A stretch of DNA of 64,000 nucleotides. Source: Podocnemis expansa. Lineage: Eukaryota; Chordata; Testudines; Podocnemididae. Both the position numbers and the translations under genes were made by a program. The number at the start of each line of letters is the position of its first letter. Positions within the stretch are counted from its first letter, which is position 1. The stretch covers positions 17,935,088 through 17,999,087 of the forward strand of contig ML682059.1 in NCBI GenBank assembly GCA_007922195.1, in the 5' to 3' direction. Under the pieces are notes generated by a model. That model saw nothing but the letters and a program-made list of their open reading frames with translations, was not told the origin of the DNA and did no database searches. Shown in pieces: positions 1 through 11,346 of this stretch.

Positions 1-115
1 GATCCTCAGCACCCTGGCCAGGGAACCCTCAGGACCTTGGCCAGGGCGCTGAGGATCCACTGTTGGGGTTTAACTTGTTTCGAAACAACTGTGCATCGTG
101 TGAACATGTTTTTTT
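1..115. mobile_element. Truncated palindromic MITE, cut by the window edge
   Basis: Positions 1-57 form an imperfect hairpin: GATCCTCAGCACCCTGGCC is answered by its reverse complement ending at 57. The sequence then reads TTGTTTCGAAACAA, a filler word used by other elements here, and a GTGCATCGTGTG stretch that resembles the reverse complement of the left part of the element at 15783. The CAGCACCCTGGCCAGGG words recur in the core of the element at 6506. The left end lies outside the window and no right terminus is clear, so the boundary at about 115 is approximate. Confidence 0.5.
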
Positions 116-2075
116 TTGTTTCTGGTGACACACCAAGATCTCCATTAATAGAATGTACTATATACTTCATAATTCAAATACATTGAACACCCCCATCAAA
201 TTCTTTAAACAGTGTCTTTTTTCATCTTGTTCACAGATAAAGTTACAAACCAGTTTGGATCAACTATATTTGCAGATTGTTCTTCAGCACCAACATGCAT
301 GGAATTTCTTGACCATTTCAAGCTTTGTTGAGTGGTGTCCGTGCTTACACACAGAAATATATACAGCTTTGCCATGTCACTCATTTTGCTGCCACTGACC
401 AGGGCCCAATCTTTTCAGTTTTAATATTGAGCAGTCACCCCTCATTTTGTATGTTTCTTGTAATTCTATACCTCTTTGCGCCTCTATATATTTTGAAATT
501 TACATTTGGTTCACTTGCTTCCCCTCTTTTTTTTAATGTTATAGAATCATGCACAGCAAATGTATCATTAGATTCAATAAATAATAATTTTACATTATCG
601 TCAGAATTGTGCCCTCCATTTTTAAGTTTAGTGGCATATGTAATTGTTATTTCTTTACAGTTTACACTGACAGAAACACCATCTTGCAAAATGGTTGCTT
701 GTATTGCATTTATGACAGTGCATCCCTTATGCTGGTCACATTTTCATCATGTTAACATACCCTCCACAGTCACTGAAAAGAAATGTTTTCTATATTTGTT
801 TATCACTGTATTCTTTTTTTTTTTCTTATTGCATATTGTTTACTCAGCGCTGTTTTATTATTTTACTACTTGCTAATGGTTTCTTTAAGGAAGCATAGGT
901 TTATCCCTAATTTTCCTTCCAAAGTCATGTTCATTATTTGTAATAATTTTATATTGATCTGGTTATCAGTCATGCCACAAATAATTTAGTCTCTAGTTAA
1001 TCCTTTAACTGTTCAAATTCATATGGCTTAGCTTTATTACATTTCAAAGTGTTCAGTTGTTTCACATGGGCAGCTGCTGTCTTATAAAGAAAAAGTGCTT
1101 TCCCAAGTTATACAGATTCAGTATTCTTGACATTTTTAATGGCTTTGTCTTGCAGGCACCTTCGTACTTCCACTGTAATGTATCATAGATTGCTAGAGTC
1201 TACAGAGCTGACACATGAAGCACAATATAGGACTTTATCTTCTTTGTTTTCTCTATAATACTATCTGTTTCCAAAAGTCTGTGGAAGCGCTGCAGCTATC
1301 TGCAACTGTTCTTTGATGGTTTCCTTCATGGCTAAAGGAATCAGGTGGTTTCATTTCCTCCATTTGCGCAAAAAATACAGTTTACTTCCAACCTTATGTT
1401 ATAAATGTGTGACACACAGGAGTGCTGATAACAGAGAATGAACTTCCTTTCCTGCTCTTACTCATCTGACATGGGTCAGGGTTACAAAAGTTTAATACTC
1501 CAGGCACATAACAGAGATCAGTGTCCCCAGACTTGAATGTCTCTTCTCACATGGGGGTTCATTTGGGATGCGTGACAGAACATGCAGTTTCTCAGAAGAC
1601 CTTTTGCTCTTTCCTTCATGAAAAACACTTTTTAGTCTCTTCTTATTAATTTTTAAAGACATCTTTGCATGGTTTTGCCAGGTAGAAAAGCATGCCTTTT
1701 GCCCTAGTTTTGGACTAGTGTTAGTACATCTTTATAGGAAACATCTCAAAATGACTGAACAAAGAGAAAGAAAGCAACTGGAGAACACAAAGGCCACAAA
1801 GAAGGAGCCTTCTCAAACAAACTGCATGTTCATTAAAGAGATTACTACTAACCTTACAACTACACTTAACCTCACAATTTATTCAAATGGACACAAAAAT
1901 GTGCAATAAACTCAAAAAAAAAAAAGCAAAACAAGATATCACACTTTCCATGAATTAATAGAAATAGAGGGTCATGGCTCCACATTGGATGACACCTCTA
2001 AAGAATTTGACTGCTAATAAGTGGTTCTATGCCTAAGAGCAAGTAAAGTGCTTCTAGGATCAAACCTTAAAATAT
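116..2075. other. AT-rich sequence, no gene recognised
   Basis: I see no gene here. Overlapping ORFs of 183 aa (325-876, plus) and 84 aa (435-689, minus) are low-complexity or unrecognised. The minus-strand reading of 435-689 looks slightly protein-like, but I cannot assign it to a family. A poly(A) run sits near 1912-1924. The stretch may hold old unrecognised repeats. Confidence 0.4.
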
Positions 2076-2079
2076 CTAT

Positions 2080-3390
2080 TATATTAATTCGCTATGTGCC
2101 TGTGTGCGTGCGTGTGTAATGTGACGTGTACCAAGTAACAGGCCATTGTGATGTTAAATGTGACTCAACCAATTGCTCCCACGGATTGCTCCCAAGGAGG
2201 AAGCAAGAAGCAATTTGTTGAGTCACCTCTGACATCACAATGGCCTGTCACATGGTACACCACCCACCCCTTCCCTGTGCCTGCCTCCTGCCCCCACCCA
2301 CCCCTTCTCTTCCCCTCTCCTGCCCCTGTCTCCCATCACCACCTCATCTCCTGCCCTAGTCCCCCACCTCCTGCCACCACACACCTCTTTTCTGCCCCCA
2401 TCTGCTGCCCATGGCTCCCTTCTCCAACTCTCCCCTTCACACACCCATCTCCTGCCCCTGCCCTCAGCTGCCCCTGCAGCCCCCCCACCTCCTGCCCCTG
2501 CTCCACTGGTGCTTGTCCCTCCCTCTACATCTTGTGACATTATCCTTCCCCTCATGCCCCCACTTTGCATCCCTCATCCTGACTTCCGCCACACCCCCTA
2601 CCCCATCCCTCCTTATCCCTCTGATGCATATTGTACTGACAAGTGTTTGCACCCCCCCACCTGCCCCCCCCTACCCCTTCTCCGCTCCCATCGGCTGCCG
2701 CTGCCCCCTTCACCAGCCCAACTCCTATCCCAGCGCCCCACACCCCTTCTCTGCCCCCATCTTCTGTCTATGTCCCCATTCACCACCCCCAGCTCCTGCC
2801 GCTGTACCCCACCTTCTGCCACCACCCACCCCTTCTTTGCCCCCATCTGCTGTCCATAGCTCCCTTCGCCACTCTGGCACATCTTGGCTCCAACCCTCCC
2901 CTTCACCACCCCCAGTTCCTGCCCCTGCCCACACCCACCTCTTCTCTGCTCCCATCTCCTGCCCCTGTCTCCTTTCATGACCTCACCTCCTGCCACCACC
3001 CAACCCCTTCTCTGCTCCCATCTGCTGGCCATCACCCCCTTCTCCAGCCCTCCCCTTCACTGCTCCCATCTGCTGCCCCTGCCCCAGCCGTCCCTTCAAC
3101 ACCACCGCCTCCTGTTGCTGCGTCATTGCTCTTCATCCTTCCCTCCACATCCTTTGCCCTCATCCATCCCCTCACACCGCACCCTTCACCTTTACTTCTG
3201 CCATGTCCCCTATTCCATCCTTCTATCCTTCCTTATCCCTCCAATGCATATGGTACTGATAAATGTTTGCACTCCACCTCCTGCCTTACCCCCTTTTCTC
3301 TGCCCCCGTTGCTGCCCAGGGCCCTCTTTACCACCCTGGCACCTCCTCGCTTCATATAAATTTCATTCTGATTTCCCCCCATCATTTTTG
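2080..3390 (+). repeat. C-rich interspersed repeat, copy 1 (about 1.3 kb)
   Basis: It starts around GCTATGTGCCTGTG and ends around CATCATTTTTGATGGGGTACAGCTAGTT; the copy at 16915-17968 has matching landmarks at both ends. Near the left end (about 2135-2265) an inverted repeat is built from TGACATCACAATGGCCTGTC-like arms. The body, about 2270-3340, is degenerate C/T-rich sequence of CACCCCTTCTCTGCCCCCAT type. A higher-order duplication is visible: TTATCCCTCYRATGCATATNGTACTGA occurs near 2615 and again near 3231, about 620 bp apart. ORFs on both strands are proline/serine or glycine/arginine low complexity and are not genes. I do not recognise the family. Confidence 0.7.
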
Positions 3391-5435
3391 ATGGGGTACA
3401 GCTAGTTAATTATAAAACACACGATCTTTGTGAATCACGGCAGAGAGAAGCTCCTGTTAATACCCACATTGCTAAGCCAACTAACTGCCCTACTGTCACC
3501 AGCTCCTGGTGTGGTACTTTGGAAGATTACTGCCACCCTCATCTATACTGCCTTAATTTGCCCCTGATCAGAGAGGGTCTGTGACTCTCACCTTTAATTA
3601 AGTCTAAAAGCATCCCTCAATCTAGTATCTGTGCCCAGGCAGGCACCCCTTTGCTGTTTCAGGCCTTTCTGCATCTTCTTCCTTCTCTGCACTCTCTCCT
3701 TTACAGTAGGCCTTGTTTACTCTATTGGTTGCATCTGTGGGTCCTGCCTCCATGATCAGCAGCTCTGAGAGATGCATTTGCAAGTGTTCAAGTTGGTTGC
3801 CTGTAAGCAGGAATGCATCTTCTTCACCTTCTGTCTATACTCCCTATGGGGTTTGTAGACCCCATTACACCCCCCTTCAGTACCCCCTCTGCTAACCCCA
3901 TAGCCCTCAGCTCAATCAACACCCCCTCTGCCAATCTCAGTGCCCCCTTCCAGCTCTGCCAATGCACCCACTGCCCATTAGCCCTATTAACACCACTTTT
4001 GTTATTCCTTTCTCCCAAACTCCCTTCCCTGTGTCCTGACCCATTGGCTTGTGCTCCACAAAACACACAGAGAAGCAAGCAGAGTGGCAGATTCCTCTTC
4101 TCCCAATGTACCCGTGTGAGGCCTGGCCTAGCAGTGGTATAACAAGTTCAGCTGTGGGTAGTGTTTGACAAAACAGGTACAAGATGCTTTTTCTCAGCGT
4201 GTGTGCAGCAGAACAGAACCTCACAGGCCCAGCCCTCTCTGCCACATCAAATGCTGGTAGGAGAAGGCGAGATTACTCTGCTCGTAATCCCTTTTGTATT
4301 GCACCAAAAGACCTCAGAGAACAGAACATGAACCCCCTGCTAATCTCCAAAACTCTCCAACTGTAGGGCAAGCAAGGCTGTCCCCCCTCCCTGAATCCCA
4401 CACTGACCTCCTGCCTGCTGCCTAGGGGAGAAAGAGGCATGAATCCCTGTCCTGACATACTGCTTCTGCCCCCATATCTGATTCTACTTCACATTGCCAC
4501 ACCTGTGTGCCACGATTGCAGCCCCACACTTCAAATCAATCACTGTCCTGCCATTGACTGCCAAGCTCCATTGACTCCACCCTTTCTGCACTTCCACTGG
4601 CAGAAGCAGAAGCAGAAAAGAGGTCAGCTACACTGCCCAGAATATTGTGCATTAGCCACACATGTGCTTTATTTTTTTTCACTGACGAAAGTGAGAGAGG
4701 CTGATGTGAATGTGTTGCTGGTGAATATGATTCTGGGTAATGTAGTTTTTATGTAGGAGACATTACTATTACATCAGGAGTTGGAAGCTTTCTGGTTGCA
4801 AATGAGAGTCTCTCTAACATACTAAGGCAGAGGAAACCTGATTGCCTCACTCTAGATTTTGGCATACAAATCTATTTTACCGTACAATAAGTGATGTTGC
4901 AGGCAAGCATGATTGTAGGTTTTCCTTACTGAAACTGCTGAGAGGCTTATGTTTATTCAATAGCATATAGGAGACTTAACTAGGTCCTTGGAAAGAGAAA
5001 CATTTCTAGTTTCTTGTTTTTTTAATCATGTATTATTTTTTTCTATTTTGTGAGAAAGTCCCTTGGAACATTGCTATTAAAAGTGACATTTAACCTATAT
5101 GAATAAAATAGACTGTCATATTGTCTAGAAAGACTTCACTGTAAATTGTTAATGATAAAAGGTTGGGGTTTTTTGTTGTTATTGTTAAAAAAAATCAAGA
5201 TGTTTATAGAGTGGGGGGATGAGCGGTAAACTCATTTGTACTCACCTTTTGGTATACTGCAAAGACTTCTCTGTGTCGTGTTGCACTTAGTTTTCATTAT
5301 TTTATTGTTAGAGAATCTCTAATACCATGAAGGAAGCATCTACCTATTACAAGTGACCTTTAAGTACAAGCACAGTAGGTTGGTTAATAAGACTTCTGTA
5401 ACAAATCCACACACAGCAGACAACAGATACAATTA
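3391..5435. other. Unassigned stretch, no gene recognised
   Basis: About 3420-4760 is moderately GC-rich and pyrimidine-rich (for example 3845-3960 with repeated CCCCCTCTGC words) and could be old LTR-like material, but I cannot place it. About 4780-5430 is ordinary AT-rich sequence. ORFs up to 109 aa are unrecognised and lack protein-family features. Confidence 0.35.
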
Positions 5436-5439
5436 CTAG

Positions 5440-5525
5440 ATAACTCGATGATCTCATGAGGTCCCTTCCAGCCCTATGATATGATATGATATGATATAAA
5501 CCTCACTTACACACACACACACTCA
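5440..5525 (+). mobile_element. CR1 LINE 3' tail, followed by an AC microsatellite
   Basis: GATGATCTCATGAGGTCCCTTCCAGCCCTATGA is the usual sense-strand end of sauropsid CR1. It runs into an ATGAT-type terminal repeat (about 5476-5500) in place of the common ATTCTATG tail. An (AC)n run follows at about 5508-5523. Only the terminal ~60 bp of the LINE survive, a typical 5' truncation. Confidence 0.7.
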
Positions 5526-6502
5526 AGGAGCTCGATCTAGCATCCTGGTACTTCAGTTCTGAAAAGACAGGTACTTTGCTAGCACATTAGCAAAACAAGA
5601 ATTGTTTTAGAGAATACTAGAAGAAGGTAAGTTACCCTTTCTCTGTTGGCCAGAAAAGAAAGGAAGCAGAATTCACCCAGTATAAAAAAAGCAGAAATGC
5701 AGTACATTATATCTCTTTTTTTTTATCATCATTGAATGATCATTTTAAATTACTATAGGAAAAGTTATTGCATCCATATCAATCATCTGTGAAAGTTCTT
5801 TATATTTCAAATGGGATATGCCTCTGCATGTAATTTCCCCTACTTGCTGTTTAAAGGTTACTATGTTTAGGGTATTTGACTGTAAACACCGTAGAGTTGG
5901 GCATGGCACCACTACTGATACTTTGCAAAAGCTGCAAGCCTTCCAATATTCTATTAAGTTCTTCTTGTGGAAATATTTTCATGCACAAAGCGTTCACAGC
6001 ACTGAAATCCTGTGCCATAGATGTAGATGAGAAAGGATTATGTGATGAAAGAGAAAATGATTGCCAGAGAAAGGTGTGCAAAGCTCACAATGACTATGTC
6101 TACAATACAGGGTTTGACTGGGTTATTACAGGGCTATTAAATCAGCTTAGAGCTTCCACACTCAAAACGTCAGGAGACTGCCCACGTCCACATTGGCAGC
6201 TGCTAGGTTGTCCCAGGACCGGTGCATCATGGGTACTTGGCCCACAGTGCACCACAGCAGAAGTGCCTCTCTCTCCTAGCCACTCCTTTACTACAGGAAG
6301 AGAGTGACCACACCACCCTCCGTACTGTGTGTGGCAACAGGGAGTCCAGCCTGAAGTAGCCCAGCGATGTGCCAGCGCAGCACTCCACACCCTCCCTGAA
6401 TTGTCCATACTCCTCCAGCTCTGGGACAGGTGCCGCAGGGCAACTGATGGCGCAGAGGCAGGGCACAGCAGTTGTTAAGACTCAAACACCAGGAAACACC
6501 AC
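5526..6502. other. Unassigned stretch, no gene recognised
   Basis: No gene or repeat could be assigned. A 76-aa minus-strand ORF (5851-6081) and overlapping plus-strand ORFs cover 5850-6300. The minus-strand product looks like ordinary protein sequence but matches nothing I recognise. Confidence 0.35.
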
Positions 6503-6505
6503 ATA

Positions 6506-7589
6506 GGCTGTGTCCACATGTCTTTTTTATTTTGAAATAACACAGGTTATTTTGAAATAAAAAGATTATGTCCAGACAACGTTTTCTTTTTTTGAAATGA
6601 CGGACTCTGTCATTTCAAAATAAGAGGTGTTCTTTTGGAAAACCTTAAACTTCGTTAGTTATCGAAATGGCCCTTATTTTGAAACGGTTGTTTCAAAATA
6701 AGGCCATTTGGACATGTTGTTTTGGAACAAAAGGGTTCCGAAACAACATGATTTGACCTTCCTCCCAGGGTGCTTAGCACTCTGGGAGAAAGGTCCACCC
6801 CCTCAGCACCCTGGGCAGGGAGCCCTCAGCACCCTGGCCAGGGTGCTGAGGGGAGACCCGCCGCAGGGTATGGGGGGCTGCCCCCAAGCGCAGAGGGGAG
6901 CCCCGTGGAGGGGTGTAGGGGCGCCCAGCTCCCCCCCCCCCCCCTGGGGCTGGTGGGAAGCCCCGTGGTGGGGATCCCAGGGCGCCTGGCTTTTCCCTGC
7001 CACTGGGGCTGCAGCTGCAGGGAGCCAGTTCCGAGCTGGGTCCCCAGCTGGTGGCGGGGTGAACCACGGGGCTCGCAGCCACTGCTGACGCTGAGCCCCG
7101 GGGCCTGGGCAGCTGGGTCAGGACCAGCTCCCTGCAGCTGCAGCGGTGGTGGGGAAAAGCCGGGCTCCCCGGGATCCCCGCCGTGGGGGTTGCTACCAGC
7201 CCCAGTGGGGGGAAAAGCTGGGCGCCCCGGGATCCCCCTTGCTGATGCCCTGACCTGGGCTGATCCCCTGACCTTGGCCTCTGGGCAAGCGAGTTGTGGA
7301 GCCGCAGCACTCCCAGGCTCCTGGCAAGCCCTCTCCCCCCCTCCTTCCTGGTTGGTGGCAACATGGCCCACAAGGGGCCATGTTGCCACACCTCCCAGGG
7401 TGCCCCTCTCCTGAAGCGAAGTAGCAGGTCCACACATAGGACCTGCTATTTTGCTTTCAGGGTCTCCCTTATTTCAAACTAAATTTTTGTTAGTTCAAAA
7501 TAAGCTGTTTCGAAATAAACGTTTTATTTCGAAATAAGTCATTTCAGAATGACTTATTTCCAAATAAAGCCTTGTGTGTAGATATAGCC
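6506..7589. mobile_element. Palindromic DNA transposon, TTTCGAAA type, with GC-rich core (1,084 bp)
   Basis: The ends are GGCTGTGTCCACATGTC and (reverse complement) GGCTATATCTACACACAAGG. Both sides carry the same 3-bp flank ATA (6503-6505 and 7590-7592), read as a target-site duplication. Arms are built from TTATTTTGAAATAA-like words. The core at about 6770-7440 is GC-rich and itself inverted: about 6945-7025 pairs with about 7122-7203. A perfect 30-bp palindrome lies at 6823-6852. A GGCAACATGGCCC hairpin near 7348-7388 is shared with other elements here. Long ORFs in the core (up to 219 aa) lie on both strands and follow the palindrome, so they are not genes. Confidence 0.85.
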
Positions 7590-7679
7590 ATAGAGGAAAG
7601 TGAAGTCAAATCACCTGCTGTAATGGGAAGAAAAATCCATAGTCACGAATTTATTCCTGCTTTCACACAATCTAATCTA

Positions 7680-7697
7680 AAAAAAAAAAAAAAAAAG
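7680..7697. repeat. Poly(A) tract
   Basis: An uninterrupted run of about 17 A residues; possibly an old retroposon tail. Confidence 0.9.
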
Positions 7698-7834
7698 CAA
7701 CATTCTTTCTCTCCATGTGCTGTAGCCCAGTGTTTGAATCTTAACAACTCCTTTGATTTGCTGTTACAGTGTGACCTGATCCTCTGTCTTACAGTCCCCT
7801 GCATTTATTTCCTACCACTCTGTATGTTCCCGAT

Positions 7835-7935
7835 CTTCAAACCATCTGATACAGTGGGATTTTCTCCCATGAAAGCTCATCCAATAAATCTTGTTAGTCT
7901 TAAACAGTGCCCCTGGACTCCTGGTTTGTTTTACA
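7835..7935 (+). repeat. SINE-like interspersed repeat, copy 1
   Basis: It carries CATCTGATACAGTGGG, TTTTCTCCCATGAAAGCTCAT, AATAAATCTTGTTAGTCTT and CCTGGACTCCTGGTTTGTTTT. The same word order occurs at 16470, 18865, 24412, 28095 and 31320. This is a common turtle-type repeat, usually ending in GCCACAGGACTC. The class (SINE or other) is not settled from this sequence. Confidence 0.65.
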
Positions 7936-7943
7936 ACAATATC

Positions 7944-8830
7944 GGGGGGAGGAGGGATCAGGCTGAGAAGGGGAGACACACCAGGTTGGGCTGAGAATGG
8001 CAAGGGGAGAGACAGGCAGGGTTAGGCTGAGAAGGGGAGAGCCAGGCATGGTCAAGCTGAGAAGGGCAAGAGGGGAGATACGCAGGTTTGGGCAGAGAAG
8101 GGGAGAGACATGCAGGGTGGGGCTGAGAAAATGGGTCAGGCTGGAGGGGAGAGACTCAGGGTCTGGCTGCAGAAGGCAAGGGGAGAGAGACAGGCAGGGT
8201 TGGGCTGGAGAAAGGGAGAGACAAGCTGGAGAAAGGAAAGGGGAGAGACATGCAGAGCCAGGTTGGAGAGGTGGAGAGATGTGCAAGGTAATGCTGGAGA
8301 AGGGGAGAGAGACGTGCTGGAGAAGGGCCAGGGGAAAGAGATACGCAGACTCAGGCTGGAGAAGGGCAAGGGGAGAGGCAGACAGGGTCAGGCTGGAGAA
8401 AGGGAGAGAGACATGCAGGGTTGTGCTGAGGAGAGGAGATGCAGGGTCAGGCTGCGAAGGTGAGAGATGCAGGGTTGGGCTGGAGAAGGGGGAGACAGGC
8501 AGGGCCAGACTGAGACAGGGCAGATGGGGGGACAGGCTGGAGAAGGGGGACACACTTGGGGTTGGGCTGAGAATGGGAGATATGCAAGGTCATGCTTGGG
8601 CTGAGAAGGAGGGGAGACGCCAGATCAGGTCTGGCTGAAGAGGAGGGAGACACACAGGGTCGGGTTGGAGAGGGAGAGAGATGTGGGATTGGGCTAAGAA
8701 GGGGGAAAGATGCGGGATCAGGTTGGGGAAAGGAGAGAGATGCAGCGTTGGGCTGAAAAGCAGGAGATGAGGGGTCGGGCTGGGAAGGGGAAAGATTCCA
8801 GATCAGGTCAGGGGAAGGCAAGCTGGGCTG
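7944..8830 (+). repeat. G/A-rich degenerate minisatellite
   Basis: Roughly 30-40-bp units of the type GGCTGAGAAGGGGAGAGACAGGCAGGGTT repeat about 25 times with drift. One strand is almost pure purine apart from CT and T interruptions. Long ORFs on both strands (up to 217 aa) encode Arg/Gly/Glu or Ser/Leu/Pro low complexity and are artefacts. It may form the body of the element whose right end is at 9189. Confidence 0.85.
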
Positions 8831-8964
8831 TTGTCCTAGGATGCAGGGCTGCAGGGTTGGGGCAAAAACATGGGGGGGGGGTGTTGATGCGTTGCACACA
8901 GCTGGGAATGCTCCCAACTATGTTGTGCCTTCTAGCCAACCCCCGTCCCCATGTTTCAAATAGC

Positions 8965-9189
8965 TAGGAGGTCAATGAAGTTGACTTATGCCAATTCCTG
9001 GCCTACATTGGCTTAAGTCAACTTAATAAAGTTGACTTAAATGCTGAGTCGACTTTTGAAATGAGAGTTATTAAGTCGACTTAAGCAAATGCTTAAGCTG
9101 ACTTAATACCTTCCCAGCATGGCCAGGGCTTTGTTTAAGTCAATTTAAGGGGCTTCAAATCAACTTAGACCTGTAGTGTAGACATACCC
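8965..9189. mobile_element. Palindromic MITE, AAGTCGACTT type, right half
   Basis: Repeated self-complementary words of AAGTTGACTT/TTAAGTCGACTTAA type end in GTAGTGTAGACATACCC at 9189, the shared terminus of the palindromic family here. No left terminus is seen at 8965; the true left end may lie before the G/A-rich minisatellite. Confidence 0.7.
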
Positions 9190-9650
9190 AGTACGACTTG
9201 CTCCAAATCACAGTGTGGAATGAGGGTGCTGGGTAGCTGAAAGACGAAATAAGACATACCTGGATAGGCTTAATGACAAGTGATTGGCTTGTGGTGTGAC
9301 TTGGATTTAAAGTGGATTTTAGTAGAATAGCAACAATAAGAAGTATTCCTATTTTGCAATTATTTGAAACAAAATGTATGCTTAAAAACAAAGTATCTTT
9401 CTGACACTGTTCAGGATCCTTTGCCCACCCATGCTCCCATTCACCTGTGCAACACACGTAGCTTTGAATTATTGTGCCATGTCTACCTTTAGACTGTAGG
9501 GTTTGGAGCAGGGACCATGTCTTTTTATTGTTCTTTAAGAACCTGGCAAACTTTGGGCATTATTACTTAAAATAATTCTAGTGGCACAAATGTCCAAAGT
9601 TAATGATGACACAATTGTAAATGTTAGAAACAATTTGGGGGGGAGCATTA
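9190..9650. other. Unassigned stretch
   Basis: No gene recognised. A 100-aa minus-strand ORF (9155-9457) overlaps the transposon end and shows no family signature. Confidence 0.3.
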
Positions 9651-9654
9651 TTCT

Positions 9655-9905
9655 GAATAAAAGAATTTCCAGTGATAGAGAATCCACCACAACTTTTGAT
9701 AAATTGTTCCAATGATTAATTTCCATCACCATGAAAAACATGCACCTTATTTGCAGGCTGATTTTTTTCAACTTTCAGCAACTCAATAATTTTATACCTT
9801 TGCTGGCTAGACTGAAGGGCCTTTTATCAACCATTTATTCCCCATGTGCTTATAGGTGGTGGTCAAGTCTCCCCTTTGTAGATCTTGACTTTTACCTGTG
9901 CTTGG
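9655..9905 (-). mobile_element. CR1 LINE 3' region, antisense, part 1
   Basis: The plus strand reads like antisense CR1: GTGATAGAGAATCCACCACAAC, TTCCAATGATTAATTTCCATCACC, and a TTTGCTGGCTAGACTGAAGGGCC stretch. The matching next part of the same LINE resumes at 10738, so one copy appears to have been split by an insertion. Confidence 0.75.
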
Positions 9906-9959
9906 CTTGCATGCATATATCACTTTATATATAATTTGATATCATATATGTATCCTTCT

Positions 9960-10737
9960 TTATAGGTTTCAGGAATCTTTTTATGTTTTATGGGGACTTT
10001 AATACCTTTATAGAAGATGTATACTTAGCATATGTTCATAAATTAGCATATCTTTTATATTGATTGTACTGATTGCTGGAATGCAAGGCGCCTAAAGGTC
10101 AGCATGAGAAATTATAAACAGCCTTTATGTAAGAGTTCTGCAAAAGGGTATAGTCATAAGTTATCTTGAAACCAGGCGTTAAAGTATAATTTGGGGGGCC
10201 CCGGAACATTCCTGTGCTGGTGGGCCCCCTCCAGTGCCGCCCCCCCACATGGATGGGTCCCCCTAGACCCCAGCTCCTGCCCACCATGCCAGCACCCCAC
10301 CCCCTGCCCCCAATACCCCCCCAGCGCGAGCACTTACTGGCAGTGACATGGCTGGGGGGGGGGGGTGATAGGCCCTGGATCTGGGTGGCAGTACGCCTGG
10401 GCCAGAGGCAGCACTCCCCAGATTGGGGTGGGGCCTGGGAGGAGAGGGGTTTGAGGCAGGGCTTGAGCCCCCCCAGCAATGCCCCTGGCCCCCACCCCCT
10501 CCCCTGCCTGCCAGATCACGACAGAGTGCCACTCCTGGGCCTGTTATTTTTAGGGGTCCAGCATTCAGGCCCCTAAAAATAGAACACAGAACCAGAATGC
10601 TGCATTTAGGGCCCTGCTATTTTTCTATGGTGGGTCCCAGAATGCAGCACTGCAGCTCCATCTTCTATTTTTAGGGGCCCCAGAATGCTGAGCCCCTAAA
10701 AATAGTGGGCCCCAGAATAAATAAAACTCACATCTGA
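9960..10737. mobile_element. Unclassified insertion splitting a CR1, with paired ATTTTTAGGGG hairpins
   Basis: This segment lies between two consecutive parts of one antisense CR1. Its middle (about 10190-10530) is GC-rich. At 10546-10580 and 10667-10703 the word ATTTTTAGGGG is followed by CCCCTAAAAAT, making two stem-loops that are roughly inverted copies of each other. The right edge TCTGAACACAGCC resembles the right end of the element at 11347-11791. I could not find a matching left terminus, so the left boundary is approximate. Confidence 0.55.
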
Positions 10738-11090
10738 ACACAGCCATAGAGTTCATTGAGTCTATCACTCAACACACTGAGGAATGTTTTCCAATCCTAT
10801 CTTCACTCTTATAAGACTTTTCTAAACCATCTGTAGTTTATCAACATCATTCTTGAATTTTTGACACAAAAACTAAACACACTATTCCAATAGCAGTCAC
10901 GTCACACCAAAGCCCAATACAGAAGTAATATAACTTCCCTAGTCCTATTACTTCCATAGGTCACATTATTCCTTTTGGCCACAGGTTTGCACAGGAAGTT
11001 CATGATCAGCTGATTATCCTCCATGACTTCTACTACATTCTGGGTTCAGTTCACACTAGTGACGTGTTGTGTTAATACCTGCCCCATAAC
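10738..11090 (-). mobile_element. CR1 LINE, antisense, part 2
   Basis: It continues the CR1 of 9655-9905: TTCATTGAGTCTATCACT, TTTATCAACATCATTCTTGAATTTTTGACAC, CCTTTTGGCCACAGGTTTGCACAGG, TTCATGATCAGCTGATTATCC. These are in the order expected reading from CR1 3' end toward the RT region on the minus strand. It becomes unrecognisable after about 11090. Confidence 0.75.
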
Positions 11091-11346
11091 CCTAGATGCC
11101 ATACAATTGTTTTGCTGTTGAAGATCCCAACCTGGCTCCTGCATATGACATACCAGCATGCAGGTCATCTCCTGAGTGTCTGTCTATAGCTGCAGTCCTG
11201 ATCCAACATCTGTAACCTCGGCAGCTTGTCAGCAACATACCAGCCCCGGTTACAACTTTCAAGGTGACAATAACATGTTCCTAGTCTCTAATTTTACAAA
11301 AAACTTGTCCCATCCTCTCCTGGACAGTTCCAATATGAAAGACTTT

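Noticed and set aside
2148..3405. Long overlapping ORFs (up to 238 aa) on both strands
   Set aside because: They follow the C/T-rich repeat; products are Pro/Ser/His or Gly/Arg/Trp low complexity in every frame.
5851..6081. 76-aa minus-strand ORF as part of a transposase
   Set aside because: Protein-like composition, but no motif of any transposase family could be identified.
6770..7440. ORFs of 203-219 aa on both strands suggesting a gene with a CpG island
   Set aside because: The region is the inverted GC-rich core of a transposon; mirrored ORFs are expected from a palindrome.
7900..8917. ORFs of 213 and 217 aa
   Set aside because: Degenerate minisatellite read through in both directions.
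10099..10576. 120-126-aa ORFs on both strands
   Set aside because: GC-rich insertion sequence with no protein-family feature and opposing overlapping frames.
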